Below are positions 1 to 13,223 of a stretch of DNA of 64,000 nt, piece by piece. The stretch is taken from NCBI GenBank assembly GCA_038380795.1, contig CM076259.1, positions 62,019,938 through 62,083,937 of the forward strand. Direction: 5' to 3'. The notes under the pieces are model-generated. The model ran no database searches. It worked only from the letters and a program-made list of their open reading frames with translations, and was not told where the DNA came from. This DNA is from Pyrocephalus nanus. Its lineage: Eukaryota; Chordata; Aves; Passeriformes; Tyrannidae. The position numbers and the translations under genes were made by a program. Each line of letters opens with the position of its first letter. Position 1 is the first letter of the stretch.

Positions 1-187
1 GTATATGAAACCGTATGTGTGACTATTTCATAAATAATAAAGGGCTCATTTGACAAGAACACGGTTTCTCTGTGTAAGAAGGGAGGGAAGATCCACATGA
101 ACAAGAGCAGCGGGCCTATTGTTCTGACCTCAGGGGTTCAAAGCTTTAAAAGAGATCTTGAAGGAAAGTAATTTCTATGTAGTAAAT

Positions 188-208
188 GGGAATGGGGGGA
201 GGGGGTGG
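188..208 (+). other. Short G-rich tract with quadruplex potential
   Basis: GGG, AAT, a G6 run, A, a G5 run, T, GG. If the G6 run is split, four G-tracts with short loops are available. No gene context is visible. Confidence 0.45.
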
Positions 209-2880
209 AATTAATTTAAAAAAAGCTCCTACCTTGTATATGTTATGCAAATCTAGTACTTTGATTAGATGGAAAAGTGACAACTTGTGGCAGCTAGCCT
301 TTCTGGATCTCAGTGAAGAGTGTGCTGCTGTACAGCAACATGCTTGATATATCCCCAGAAAATACATTTCTGTATGAAAGAAGGAGAAAAGTTGCAAAGC
401 AGCAATTCTTTAATCAAGTTTACTTGCTAGTTTGGGTCAGGTAATTATGCTTTTTTTCCACATGGACTGACATTATGTCCAGTGCAATCTATGGTGTTTA
501 CCAGTCCTGTGCAGATGCAGAAGGCACTCACAGTGTGGATTCTCTCTTGCTTTGCTCTTACCACAGTTTAAAATATATGACATTTTTACTGAAAGTATAT
601 GTCTTTAAATGGAGAACTGTAAGTGTCATTCTGGTGTTCAGGGTAGGACTATAAAATGACAAGCAACTTGGACAAAGGGTGACAGTATGGAAAGCTAAAA
701 AAAGACAATGCAAAAAGTAGAAGTACAAAAATATGCAACACTCAGGAACCTTCTTACTTCTACCGCACAGGGGAACTGTTGTGGTTCTGTGTCTGTATCA
801 CTTTTGGCAGTCAAACTCCCATATAGCACTAGCAATTCCCAAGGGAAAGAAAATAACAGTGTACACCTCCTCTGCTGCCCTGTGGTCTGGACAGGGAGAC
901 TCTGCTAAGGAAAGAACACAGTGAGCTTTCAACAAGGGTAGTGAGAGTAGCACGCACTCGTGTCTGTGATCACATCTGTCCCACAAACAGAAGTGCAGGC
1001 TGATGGGCTGGTTCAGACTTCCCTGAACTCTGGTTCCCTACACAGCAGTTCACTTCTGAGTGTTGTCCCTGGATGTCCTCCCCTTGCACACTGGAGACTC
1101 CCAGCACTCACTGGCCTTTAGTACTCTGAAGAAATGGGCACACTTCCCAGTTGTAAATCGAAATCTTCCAGACCTCTTCAGGCCAATACAGAGCAAGTGA
1201 CATTCCCCAAAGTTATGTAAGTTACCTGGTATTCATCCTTGTGGGACAAATACTTGGTCACTGAGAAGTGGCTGCATAGTGTCTGTGCATCCCAAAGAAG
1301 TTACTGTGTCCTAGGGATAATCAGTTCACTTTAACTTGACTGCAAAGGACTATGACTGGAAGGAAATTAATTTCTCTGTTTGCCTCTAAGAGTGACAAAC
1401 AAAAAGATACATGCTGATAAAGTCCCTTACAAATACAGAAGTTACGTATGTAAGACAAATAAAGAAAGCATGAGACAAAGAGAGGAAGGTAAAGACCTTT
1501 TTTTTGATGTGAAGAAAGTACTCTTAGAAGTACAGAATCAACCAAAGTTGAAGGAAGTTGGTTACAGGAGGAAGAAGAGCTACACATGCAAAACTATTGA
1601 GAAAATTAAGCCATGGTATCATTTATGGTTATTTCTTCTTCTGTGTGGATCAGTTAAAAGTAATGTTTAACTTTGATGTTAGAGGTCACTTCTGCATGGC
1701 CCGTGGCTGTCCCTGAGGAGGTCAGCTGAAGCCAGAATGCCTTTGAGGAAGAAGAGCTTCTTGGTCATGGTGTGGTTTAGCAGCTAAGGGAGTCTGGGTG
1801 AGCTGTGACTCGTCAAGGCGCATATGCTGCTTGGTGGGGGAAGGGATGGGAGGACTTCTATGGGAAATTATGCTGGAAACACATCACCAGAAGTGATGAA
1901 AGCACTTAGAAACGTTGCAGCTGCAGTGCTGTTGTCCAAAGCAGTTTCCTAATAGCTGCCGGATAAGAAGTGGGATGGGTCTATGGCAATCACAAACATC
2001 TCATGATTCAGAAAGCAAGGTTTAAACTGTTGAAGTTAAGAACGTCCCAGGTGAAATAAAAAGAATGGGGCATGAAAAGTATTCCCAACTTCAAGTTTAT
2101 TCCATGCAATATGAGTTCAGTAAGTAGAGTGAGAGAGCAGAAAAATGTGGCGAAATTCAGAGCTCTGATCCTTGCGCAGAGGTTTATTTGAATCCCAGGC
2201 TGTTTCTATCCCATGCATGCATTTCCTTCACCATGTATAACATTAAAAACTGGAATGACTGCTTAAGGGTGGGCAGTAACCTGAGATCAAAACTCAAGCT
2301 GACCTCTAATCTTACAAGAAAAGCAATGCTATCGCTTTGGGATTAGAAGCGTCTCTTTGCTGGATTCTAGCACAGAACTGAGACAGTCATGGAAGCAGGT
2401 AGAAAACATGTTTCTGTAAAGCTCCTCAGGCTCCACCACAAAAAGAAGGAATATATTTGCAGATCTATTTTTTCTGCAATATACTTTTAGCTTTTCTGCT
2501 AGCTCAAACCTTGGGATGTCCAGGCTAGCACAGATTTGGGGTTTAGGTCAGCCTTTCTGCTTCCATCCTGCTGCTGTTCGCAGCAATGTGCTTACCCTGG
2601 ACTACTCGGAAGGCATTGGGAGGCAGCTGGGCTCTTCATGAAGTCATTGCTTTGTTAAGAAGGTTAAGGAGGATAAACCGCAGTTATGATGTTTCCAGGT
2701 TTTGATAGTCACTATTATATGTGTGACAAACATGGACACTATAAACAGAAGTATGTACAACCACAGGTAGGACTGAAACTTTCATCAGCTTTGCAATAAA
2801 TATGTTTAAGAAAACTCTCCAGATCTAAACTATCTTTTGAAACAGTCTCATGTGCCTTATATTGAGTTTACAGAGTTTAC

Positions 2881-2896
2881 AAAAAAAAAAAAAAAA
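2881..2896. repeat. Poly(A) run, 16 nt
   Basis: Uninterrupted A16, about 95 bp left of the MIR-like remnant and not contiguous with it. Confidence 0.95.
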
Positions 2897-2989
2897 CCAC
2901 AACACTTTTTCATGTGTTTGTATTTACCAAAATAAAAACAATTTTTGGAAATCAATCTTTTAACCTTCAAAATAATGCAATGCTTTCTT

Positions 2990-3123
2990 CTTTTCACAGA
3001 TGGGACAACTGAAGGAAGAGATTTGTGAAGTTACCTGCTCAAAGCCATAAAGGAGGCCAATGATGAATCCAGGAATAGAAGCTGAGTCTCCCAAGTTGCA
3101 GCCTAATACCATCAACAAGACAA
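2990..3123 (-). mobile_element. Ancient MIR-like (CORE-SINE) remnant
   Basis: The plus strand reads TTCACAGATGGGACAACTGA, then GAAGTTACCTGCTCAAAGCC and CCAGGAATAGAAGCTGAGTC. This follows the reverse complement of a MIR-type SINE (TTTACAGATGAGGAAACTGA, then AAGTNACTTGCCCAAGGTCA, then GGGATTNGAACCCAGGTC). The match is extended but diverged, as expected for a very old copy. Such SINEs are rare in birds. A repeat-library alignment would settle the family. Confidence 0.65.
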
Positions 3124-3314
3124 CATAATCAACAAGCAGGTTTGACTTTTGATGTTATGGCAATATCTATATATTATAAATAGGTTATGCCATAGTAACA
3201 CCTATAAATTAATAATTTACCCAAGGTGAACACATTTGAGCCTGTATATTTGCCTATGTTCTTGTGAATAATTAAAAAGATTTCTTTGAATTCCAATTCT
3301 GAATTTAAAATGTG

Positions 3315-3317
3315 TAT

Positions 3318-3352
<35 letters not shown>

Positions 3353-3353
3353 A
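3315..3353. repeat. Compound (CA)n(TA)n microsatellite
   Basis: About nine CA units are followed by about nine TA units. It is probably length-polymorphic. Confidence 0.95.
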
Positions 3354-6300
3354 TAGCCAGGCATTTTTTTCACAACAATTTCTTCAGAAGTCATGTTTAA
3401 AACATACAGTTTAGAGTCCAACTTTAGTGTCTTCAGGGTTCGGAGCATCTTCAACTGGCCTTAATAGAAGACAGTAGATAGTTTGCAGCTCAGAAAAAGG
3501 AAAAAAGGTTGTATATTGTTCTTAGCATAGGAAATCACTTTTAGAAATATTTCTGTGTGTTGGAAGCACCAAAAGCTGGGGTCTGACTCTAATTTAGCTG
3601 TAGGGGAGGCTATGGCAATAGACCCAGGCAGCAGAGGAGCTATGAACATGGAAGCCCATTACAGAGCCTAAGGCTGCCTGATGTATTGAGCAGTATCTGA
3701 CAGTTTTGGCAAAGGTACAACTTGCTTTCTGTCTCTTGTGCCTGTGTCCTCCTATACTGAGTAAGGAACATGTGCACAATACTTCTTTTTGAGATGCTAA
3801 TCTTTTGGGATGTTAAGCACCAATAGTTGCATTAGCAGCTGGTTTTACTTGCAGTCGAGGGTCTGAAGCAGCATAGCAGCTTTTTGCATTGAATAGGGAG
3901 CATTTCCTTCTGGCTTTCACCTCAGTCTGACATTTTACTGCTGTGGGCTTCCCAAAATAGGGCTAGTGTCCAACACTAAAACCATGGAAGCATTGTCTGA
4001 GTAGTAAGTAGCTTTGTGGTTTATTAAGAGCAAATATTAAATCATATTGGAAAAATACGTTACTTCTACAACACACTCCTTATAGGACCTTTACAGTTTT
4101 CAAATCTTTGTTTTCAATAGTTGGCCTGGACACAGGTGATGAGCATCCTCAGAGAATATGTCAGGTTAGCTGCAATCAAACCCATAAAGTGTCTGCAATT
4201 CATCCATGCTTCTCCCACCAGCAGGTGTCATTCTGGAAAAGGGAAAATATTGTAAATTCCTGAACTGGAGAATTTGGCTGTGACAAAGAAGAAAAAAAAC
4301 TTTACTTAAAATATAGCTTTTGAGGGATACTTTATTCCAAATTAAAACCCAAAGAAAGCTGGCTCATCTGCATTTTTTAATAACCTATGTCCAGTGAGTT
4401 GTCCTGACCTATAAGTAACAAAGGGCAGACAATTGGTAAAGCAAACCAATGTCTGCTTAAAGCTATCTTCTACTTTTTATTGTTCTCTGTGGCATGTTTA
4501 ACACTGCTTACTTCCCCTCCATGACTATAAAATCAGTGATATTCATCAATCTTCCCAGAGGAAACAAAGAATTAGATGTTGAATTAAGATCTCATTTACT
4601 TCAATGTAAATGAAGTAATCTCATTGAAGCAACTGAAATCAGTAGAAATACTTGAATTTAGTATGAAGTAACCAAAAGTAGTATTTAATTTTCTTCTCCA
4701 TAAATGAGCCTCAAGCAGAAAATAATCTCATAATGATTTTAATGTCTCTTATAACATTTATGCTTTCCTTTAAGTGGTCATCTGGGTATTAGCGGCAACC
4801 TCCTTTAACATGTAGAGACTCTTTGATTTCTCTTAATCACAGTGAGAGAGCTATGGCTGATTTGTGAAGAACCAAGGCCCTGCTGGTTCATTGCTGAGGG
4901 CTCCTGATCTACCAACTCTAGTCTTCTGGTTGTTAAAAACAAACTTACTGTGAAATCCATGCAGGAGGTGTCTTGCCCACCCTACAGGCTACTAGAAGTT
5001 GTTCCAACCCATCACAGCTCCGATGATTATAAATATTTTATTGTCTTTCTCTCTTTTAAATTTATCCAGATCCCTTGTATCTATACTGTCCTTTTGCATT
5101 AGTTTTTTCTCCCCTACCATTTGCATCAGCGTGTAGCTGAGAGGTTTGGGCCCAAGCACCCTAGACTGAACAAATACAGTTTGCATGGTTTGCTTCTAGA
5201 AGCTCATTTTTCATCCCCTGGCGTTACTTTAAGTTAAACTGATCTACTTTAAACAGGCAAGTAGAGGTGTGCATCCTTCATTGTTGCCTTGTATACAACA
5301 TTAATGCAACAGCTTCCACACCCTACTAGAAGTACTTCACCTGATAGGTCTTAGCCCTGCATCTGATTTCTTTCTGGTAAATTCATAACTATCATCTTCC
5401 ATTTGACTAGTTCAGCCAGGTTTATCTTCTCCTTAGCCATTTCTAGAAGTGTTACTACAAAGAAAGGATGGTTTGCTACTATGATGTGATGGTCCACCAA
5501 AACCCTTCTTGGAATCAAAGGGAAATTTGCTTGAGAGAAAATATGAGAACAACTTCCAAGGCTCAGCTGCAAGGAGCACATAGAAGTGGGAATCAATTTT
5601 ACATTTGTAGAAATTGTGTTTGCAACAAAGGGATGTTTGCAACTACAGGCAGCCCTGTCTTTTCCAAGATGTTATTTAACTATGAATGTCACAATGCTTT
5701 TCCTGTGAACAGTATCAAGCAAGCAGTTGCTGAATGGAAAAAATTATTCCTAAACTTAGAATTAAAAACTTCACTCTAAAATAGCTAAAAGCTGTATTCT
5801 TGGATTTGCATGAGGCCTGTATTACTGTTTTCTGACTCTTTGAGTATTTAACTTTGAAATGTAGTGGTATTCTAAAATTTCAAGTCAGAAAGTATAAAAG
5901 TATTGGAAATGTGACTAGTTCTTTACAGACTTTATAGGATCTAGATAACAAGCAATGATGATCTCCAGCAGGTTTTTACACATTAAAGGATGAGATTTAG
6001 ACAACAATTTCTTTTTACTAATTTTTCCCCATGTTTTTAGCTAAGTGAAATAAAATAAAATTATTTTTAGTCTCTTTTGGTTTTTAATTTTATTGTTTTC
6101 TTTTACTAATTTTAGAAAAAATGTGAGTGCCTAAACATAGACCTCCTGTGCCATTTTAGAGCCCCTGGGGATCCCCCCAGTCTCTCACTGCCAATTTAAA
6201 GGTATAGTCTTTTGTCAGAGGTCAAAAGTTCTGTAGGTCCCACATCATGCCAGCCCTGCACAGATATCCTGGATACGCTAGCAGACATCAGGCATCTTCT

Positions 6301-7282
6301 TTTAGGCACCTGAATTTCTCCTTTAGAAAAACTGCTGTAAAAGTTAATATGCCTCTACAAATGCTTAACAAAATTAAAGATACTACATCTGTGAAGGTAA
6401 TTCCATCTAAGGTGTTTGGTTTCAGTTTAACGGGACGTAGAGGCAGGAAAGTAATTTCATATCTAACAAGTACAGAGTTACTGTGTTCAACAGGATGCTA
6501 TCAAGAATCTGTTTTGAATTACGGTGGCTGAGCTGAATCTCTGTGTGAATTGGGAGTTGCTATTGTTGAGACTATGCACCACGAAAGGTCCTGGGGCTTC
6601 TCATCAGGACTGTAGGGGTTTGACATTCAAAACTGCTGGGAGTCTGGCAAAATGAAGCTTGATTCTTCAGTTTTGTGCATGATGCAGGAAGCTAAATGTG
6701 CTGAAGAAGGCAGTGATTTCAGGTACTAGGGCACTTGGATAGAAGGAATAAAATAAATACTTGCATTAAAAAGAAATACTTGCACTGATTACATACACAA
6801 TTAGAAACTTATGTTATTGGGGTCCAATTTATGATGGTCAGAGGGAAGTTAAAAACCTTGAATATATTAGTTAGTGTAGTTATATATGAGTTGTACAACA
6901 TGGGGTTGAGCATTTCTGAATTGTTATTTTATAACAAGGGCAATTAATTGTATATAATATATTAAAATTATATATTGTATATGTATGAAATACATAAATC
7001 ATCTTAAATTAAAATTAAAGCTAATTCTGCATAAAATTCACCATAGGTATTAATTAGGATTGCATAGACAGAGAACACTTTCTTATGGGCTTTTTAAAAT
7101 CACTTACTAGCATTCTGATCAACAGGAATTTGGACCATTTTTACAGAAGTTAAAAAAAAATGAAATGGTTACAGAAAAGGTCATGATAGAGGGTGACTTG
7201 GAAAGCAATCGTAAAATCTGATTTGGTAATGTACAGTATTAATTGTATCATTTGCAAGTGAAGTAGAACTGTTTTCATGTAC

Positions 7283-7297
7283 TTTTTTTTTTTTTTT
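7283..7297. repeat. Poly(T) run, 15 nt
   Basis: Uninterrupted T15 in AT-rich unique-looking sequence. Confidence 0.95.
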
Positions 7298-8580
7298 AAG
7301 TCTTTATCAATCTTTTTCAGGATGAACTCCCAAAGCATGGCTGCAAAGGTTGTTTGAAACAAGAAATAGATACCCTCTTGGTGTCATTCATTTCACTGAT
7401 CACTGGGAGTCTGAGCTTGAATGAAGGTGGAAGAAAACTCCTACAGTGAACTGGGAGTGGTTTGTCCCTTAAGAAGGATGTAATGGCATTTTTAATGCTT
7501 TCACCAAATACCAGGACATGTAATAAAAGCTTATGGATTGAGAATTGATTGAAAGATTGTGAAATGGGAAAGAATGCACATTATGGGAAGCCTTGGAGAG
7601 CTACAACCTAAGCACCCGGAATATCTCTGGAGTTGATGGAAACATCTCAGATGCCTGGGTTTTTTTTAATATAATTTGCCAGCCCCTGTAGCCCTCCCCA
7701 GACAGATGGGGAAAATACATTCCTTTTATTAATATTAGTCCAGAGGACTAGAGTATATTTCAGGCAGTGAACAATAAAGTTGAATTTGCTACAGAATTAA
7801 AATTAAATAAAAAAAAGGCAGTGGAAATTTGTACCTGTAGGTTGGTATATGTTTTAAAAAATATTTTCCTACAGATAATGTGCTTGTATCTAAACTCTGT
7901 TATTTGCAACATAAAGGTTTACAGTTTTATATGTATTAAATAATGCATCTATATGATAAAACATGAAATGTTTAATTAAAACAATGATTATAAGTATGTA
8001 ACTATGTAAATATTACCTAAATCATGTGTATAACCATTACATAAACTGTTTCATTTCTAGAGGTCACAGAAAACACTTTAAAATTTTATAAACTTTTCTA
8101 CACTCCCCTCTCCCCTAGTTTTTAATATAATTGCAGGTTTAGAGTTAATCTGTCTATTAGTTTTTTAATATTTGCCGTTGTGTTAAATTTTATTGAGGAA
8201 CAGTTTGGGGAAACCGTTGAATCTGTGGTTCATGTTGTTTGAACAAGATGTCCCTGAGTATTTGTCCCAAATACCAACATTTTTAGTACACTGGCAGCTG
8301 TATATTTGTGGTCACCCAATGGCAACATATGCAAAGACTGTATACAGTGGCAGTGCCTCTTCCAGAGAATACCAGGAGGGAAACTGAATGTGGCCAATGC
8401 ACACATAATTAGCTCTTCTTGGTGGAGGTCTCCTGTAGACAGCACTTAAATGACACTTTTTATTTCTGGATAAGGTGAAGGTAAGAGATAGAAACCATTT
8501 GAAAGCCATTGCTTATGTCCCCTGAAACGGGCTGAAAAGAACAGCCCTTCTGAGACACAACTTACACTGAACATACACAG

Positions 8581-8790
8581 AGTTGTGTGATTAGTAATTC
8601 TGAAAATGTGTTTACAATGATTAGGTAAAATATTTAGCCATCATTTAAATATTTTAGCTCATACGCAAATTTTAGATGTCTACTGCACTTAAAATTTCCA
8701 ACAACTGGTTTCATTAAGATTTTTAGTGATACAAATTAATAACAAAAGGCAGTAATACAGAGTGCTGTTATGAGGCCCAAATACATGTGG
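8581..8790. promoter_or_regulatory. AT-rich block, possible conserved noncoding element
   Basis: Dense in homeodomain cores (GATTAGTAATTC, CAAATTAATAAC), with TGTTTAC (forkhead type) and ACAATGATTA (SOX-like). No frame is open over any length. The call is a compositional guess; conservation was not tested. Confidence 0.22.
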
Positions 8791-10059
8791 TTTAAATTTG
8801 AAGAATTAAATGTTAGCATTTCCCTATAGAGAAAGGTTATTTGGGCAGTGGTGTACTGACATTATCACCACCCACAGAGAAGGGGACCTGTTAATCCTAT
8901 TGGTTAAGCAGAAATTCAAAAAAGGAAAAATGTAGGTCTAGAGGGTTTGCTTGGTGTAAGTGAATCACACAGGAGAAATGCCGATACCTAGAGTTGTCAT
9001 AGTGACCTTCCTTGATGGTTAGAAAAAAAAATAAGCACAGGATATTTTTGTCAAGTTAGAGGTTTTAGATTGCTTGCTAGGTAAAATCAGTCTTGGTTAT
9101 TAATGTAGTGGAAAGTTAAATGATGATCATGGAAATATGATAATAAGTGCTGTCTGATAATCAGATAGAAATGATTTTTCGAGTTCATTAAGAATAATCC
9201 AGTGTGTTAACCAGTGGGCTGAAGGGCTGCTAAGAAAATAAATGTGGAAAGTGAATAAAATAAAGGAAAGCTTCCTTCAGGAAGGTGTTTCTGGACACTA
9301 CCATGCTGCTTCTGGCAAATCATATTTGGTAAGATACAGGTAAGCAACCAGCATTCATTTAGCAGAAAATAGTGTTATCTGTATCTCTGGATTTCTGTTT
9401 AAACAAGCATTTATAATAATCTTATGTGATCTAGCTAGAAGCAAATCTATTAAAAATAACAATTACTAATTTGCTACTAATTAACATTAGTTTAGTCTGA
9501 CAGCTCTGGGATAGCTTCGTCTATTATTCCTGGAAGAAAACTACATAAAATTAGCTGTGTTTGAGTATTTCATACAGACATGGTACTGCACAGAAAAGCT
9601 AGGTATCAATATCACTACATGTAGGAAGATCTTGTCTCTGGCTTGAACATTGAGCTGAGCTACCCCAGGCTACCAGTACTCTGCACTCTGGCTTTCGAAA
9701 CTTTCCAAGTGAGATATAGTTTCAACATGAAACTTCAAAATACAGTGGTTTACAATCAGTTTTGCTTTGTTTGAAGCTAAAACTCAAAGCAAAAGTCCTG
9801 GAGTGTAGAACTGTATGCAGCAAAATATAAGAAAGTTAACACAAAACCTCTGCAAACTGAGCAAGCTAGTTTCACTCAGCTCTTGAAATAAACCCTTTCT
9901 GCAAATTCACTTTCCAATTGCACGTGTGTGAGATGTCAAAAATGAGTTGGTTTCGCAACCCTGTGGCGCAGATGAGTGCCACAGCTCTAAGGCTTCACCC
10001 TCTGTTCTTGTCTTCATTCTCTGTTTGGCTGATACTTAAGACATATGCAAGAGATGAAA

Positions 10060-10135
10060 TTTTCTCAGCCCAGGTTAGTTACATTTACCTTTTATTCATT
10101 TGTAAAACAAGGGATATGAGGTAAGACCCAAATTC
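10060..10135 (+). mobile_element. Possible MIR-like SINE fragment
   Basis: TTCATTTGTAAAACAAGGGA, preceded by GTTAGTTACATTTACC and followed by ATGAGGTAAGACC, loosely matches the forward MIR tail (TCATCTGTAAAATGGGGATA). The similarity is short and could be chance. Confidence 0.28.
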
Positions 10136-10285
10136 CAGTCTGTATGTTTTTACAGTCGTATCCAGCACTGAGAAATCATTTCCCAAATCTCTAACAATGC
10201 TCTACATGGCTCCTAGTCCCAAAATGACAGGAACCACTTCGTCATTTGGAGGTCATTCAAGGATTCATGTTTTTTAAGTTCAAAA

Positions 10286-10373
10286 CCTGGTATTTCAGAG
10301 CTGCCGAACACCTACTGCTCTTCCTACCTGATGTGGGAGCTGCAGGAGCTCATATGCCTCTGAAGATCAGACC
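10286..10373. mobile_element. Degenerate palindromic MITE-like remnant
   Basis: The arms TCAGAGCTGCCGAACACC and GAGCTCATATGCCTCTGAAG are imperfect inverted copies, flanked by CCTGGTAT on the left and ATCAGACC on the right, around the centre GATGTGGGAGCTGCAGGAGC. The pattern resembles an old sauropsid palindromic repeat I remember as GATTTTCAGAGGTGCTGAGC ... CTCTGAAAATCAGG. It has no coding capacity. The family name is not assigned. Confidence 0.45.
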
Positions 10374-11843
10374 CCTCATTCCAATGTGCTCTTATTCACA
10401 GTGGAGTGGTGAACAGTCCTCTGCTCTGCTTTCAGTTTTTGTAAAATTTTAGTGTAACAGGCTTGAAACAAAGTGACGAACTGCAGTGAGATTGTCCTGG
10501 TGGCATTTGGGATACAATTAAATTTTATTTTTTTTTTAGTAGCTGATACAGTGCCGTGTTTTGGATTTAGTATGAGAGTAATGTTGATAACTCACTGATG
10601 TCTTAGTTGTTGCTAAGAAGTGTTTACTCTGAATCAAAGACTTTTCACTGTCTCGTGCTCTGCCAGTGAGTAAGTGCACAAGAAGCTGAGAGGGATCATA
10701 GCCAGGAGGACAGGTAACCTAAACTGGCCAAAGTGATATTTCATAAAAAAATGACAAATAATCAGTGATCTTGTGCATATGTATTTTGGTTATTCACATA
10801 TCAACTTTTCATGGTGAACTGGTAAAAGTGCAAGGGGAATGGCTGAGGTTGTAGTTCTAAGGGTATCTTGAACTACAGCTTGTAGACTGATTCACACAAG
10901 TTACATGAGAATTATTATGAGTGGAATTTACAATACAATGGCTCACTTCTGCACAAGAGTGAATTTTATATGGTGTGAGCATATGTTGGGCTGTTGCTGG
11001 AACACAAATATTATGTGACTCTGAATCTCACTTGGTATTTTAAACCATGAGAGTTTAGATTTGAGTCATCTTAACTTGTAAGTAGGATATATATATATGT
11101 GCATATATAGCATGCGAGCTGTAAGCAAGGCTTCTGTTTTGGTGTTATTTTCCCCTCAAATTGAAGATTTGGTTCTCTGCTGCTGTAAATCATAAAGTAG
11201 CCTCAATGAAAAGTCAGAAGTCAGATTAATTGCTTCCAAAATTTGAAAAGTAACCTGAACTGGAAAGCTGAACACTCTTCTGTTTTCTTCTTCTCTGTTT
11301 GGCCACTTTGATTTTCAGAGCCCTTGGGCCACCAGGTCATGTTACACCCATCTTTCACCCCTACTTCTCCATGGTGCTTCCTGCATGGAGCTGGTTTGTA
11401 GAATTTGCCCAACCTCTAATTTGTCCTGTCAGAGCACTCAGCAGCATCTAATCTTTCATTAGAGGCAGAAACGTTGTTAGCACTGCTAACATCTTTAACC
11501 CAAGACCTCTGTTGGAAAACTCCACTAGTCAGAGCAAGAGTTGGAGAAGATGGCACATGGGTGCCTGCTGGCAGCCCCAGAGTCACATGCAGGTTTTTTC
11601 TTCCTTTTTTTCCTTTTAATTCAACACTTGACTTCAAACATGTATCTAGCCAAGCTATGCAGAGAGTGACTTGCTGAACAGAAGACTATAAGGTTGTAAG
11701 GTAGGATTAGAGGCTCCACTTAAGAGAAAATCTGCTTCAGCCTAGAGAACAATCCCACCACAAATAAAATTACTTTAAAAGTAATGAGATTTTCCACTGT
11801 TAACTTAATAGCAGCAAACCACATGCTCTAAACAATGTTCTAA

Positions 11844-11862
11844 TTTTTTTTTTTTTTTTTTT
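11844..11862. repeat. Poly(T) run, 19 nt
   Basis: Uninterrupted T19. No retrosequence was recognised on either side. Confidence 0.95.
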
Positions 11863-12339
11863 AATAAGGACTCATTTTTAGTAACAAATCCCAGACTATT
11901 AGCCCTGCCATTTTTCCACTGCTGGAGGAAAACCTGGACTCTTGCTGAGCTGTACAGTGAATATCTCAGAGATATTTGAATCTACTAGCAATAAAAAGGC
12001 CTCTAAAATGCTAGCATGGAGGAACCCATTTAAGGTAGAGGAAATGGAAAAAATGGAAAAAAGAAGAAACATCTCTTTGATCTTTAACTCTGTTATTTTT
12101 TAGATTATATTTCTTCTGAACTCCCAAAATCTTCATTAACAAACGAGTTTTCTTTTAAAAAGTATTAAGTTATCAAAACATTTGCCAGGTTCTAATATTA
12201 AATCCTAGCAGTCAGCAGTGTTTAAGTTCAGCCATATCATTTTGCTGAGTAAGTTATGCTAAAATTTAAAGTTTTCCCCTCAAAATGATCTTTCCAAATG
12301 AGACTGATATTGTGAGGAAAAAAAAAGAAAAAAGAGAAG

Positions 12340-12780
12340 GACGCCTTCATCATGAGGAATTATGGAATTAATTTTCTTTATATACTCTGTTTGCACAAGA
12401 CATTTTTGTTAACTCTTAATAAAAATACCATTCAGCTGCTACTTTCATTGTTTTTATCCTGGGACCAATACAACATTGTCATTATTGGATATAAAGTGCT
12501 GTAAAAACAAATCTAATTTGTTAAGTTTATTTTGATAAGAAATAAATATAAAGGTAGTGCATAGTTTGTACAGTGCTGCTATCATAGGACTCCTGGGTAT
12601 AATTTATATAAAGAAAATAAAAAAGCATACATAACTTTCTAGTTGATTTCCTTTAACAGGGCTAATTGAAAACAGTTTCTGTTATTTAAAAGTAATTTAT
12701 TTTAAATATACTTTTTAAAACAAAGTTCTTATTGATATCCATTTTAAGTATAATATTATCTCAGTGTGGGATACAAGTAA
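12340..12780. promoter_or_regulatory. AT-rich block, possible conserved noncoding element
   Basis: A 440-bp AT-rich stretch with repeated TAAT cores (GGAATTAATTTTC, TCTAATTTGTTAAG, GGGCTAATTGAAAAC, AGTAATTTATTT), forkhead-like TTTGTTAA and SOX-like ACATTGTCATTATTGG. It lacks long open frames and recognisable repeats. The texture resembles developmental enhancers. Confidence 0.25.
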
Positions 12781-13138
12781 AAGGTCAAAGCTTGTAGGAG
12801 TTTTCTGTATGACTCAGTTCTGATCATAGATAAACTTATCGGGGAAACCAAATTAGTTAACCTTTTCAGTACCGAAAACTTGTTTTAACAGGCTATGATT
12901 GTTTCTTTCACAAATACAGCAGTTCAAAGCTTATACTTTTGTTCTGAAACATGAAAAAGAGAGTGCTCATTTCCCTTTTTTCTCTCTGATAAAAGGCAAA
13001 GGCTCATGATTTTAACATGAAATTAGACTTGTTGAGGTTCAGTATGATGCACAATAAGCAATACACTATGAAGTTTTACTCAAGAGCTGCTGTGCTTAGT
13101 GGTAGAGAAACAGAAGCATTTTTAAACTTTGATTATGT

Positions 13139-13223
13139 CTGTAATTTATGGACATTGTTAAAGGATATATTTTTTTCTTGCCTGTAATTTATGGACATTG
13201 TTAAAGGATATATTTTTTCTTGC
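13139..13223. repeat. Exact 43/42-bp tandem duplication
   Basis: A unit beginning CTGTAATTTATGGACATTG and ending TTTCTTGC occurs twice head to tail (13139-13181 and 13182-13223). The copies differ only by one T in a T7/T6 run. Near-identity marks a recent duplication, perhaps polymorphic in the population. Confidence 0.95.

Larger units (their letters stand above)
1..2989. other. Unique-looking noncoding DNA, no gene seen
   Basis: No frame exceeds 96 codons and none has recognisable content. ATAATAAAG at about 35 could be a poly(A) signal of something ending to the left, but nothing supports it. Only the G-rich tract at 188 and poly(A) at 2881 stand out. Confidence 0.6.
3354..10059. other. 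Unique-looking noncoding DNA, no gene seen
   Basis: Chance frames only; the longest is 103 codons at 5468-5779, overlapped by antisense frames. AT-rich stretches lie near 5990-6130, 6840-7080 and 7790-8110. The block at 8581-8790 is listed separately. Confidence 0.6.

Noticed and set aside
6247..6531. 94-codon plus-strand frame without a long antisense competitor.
   Set aside because: No family similarity or splice context is recognisable; its length is within chance for AT-moderate DNA.
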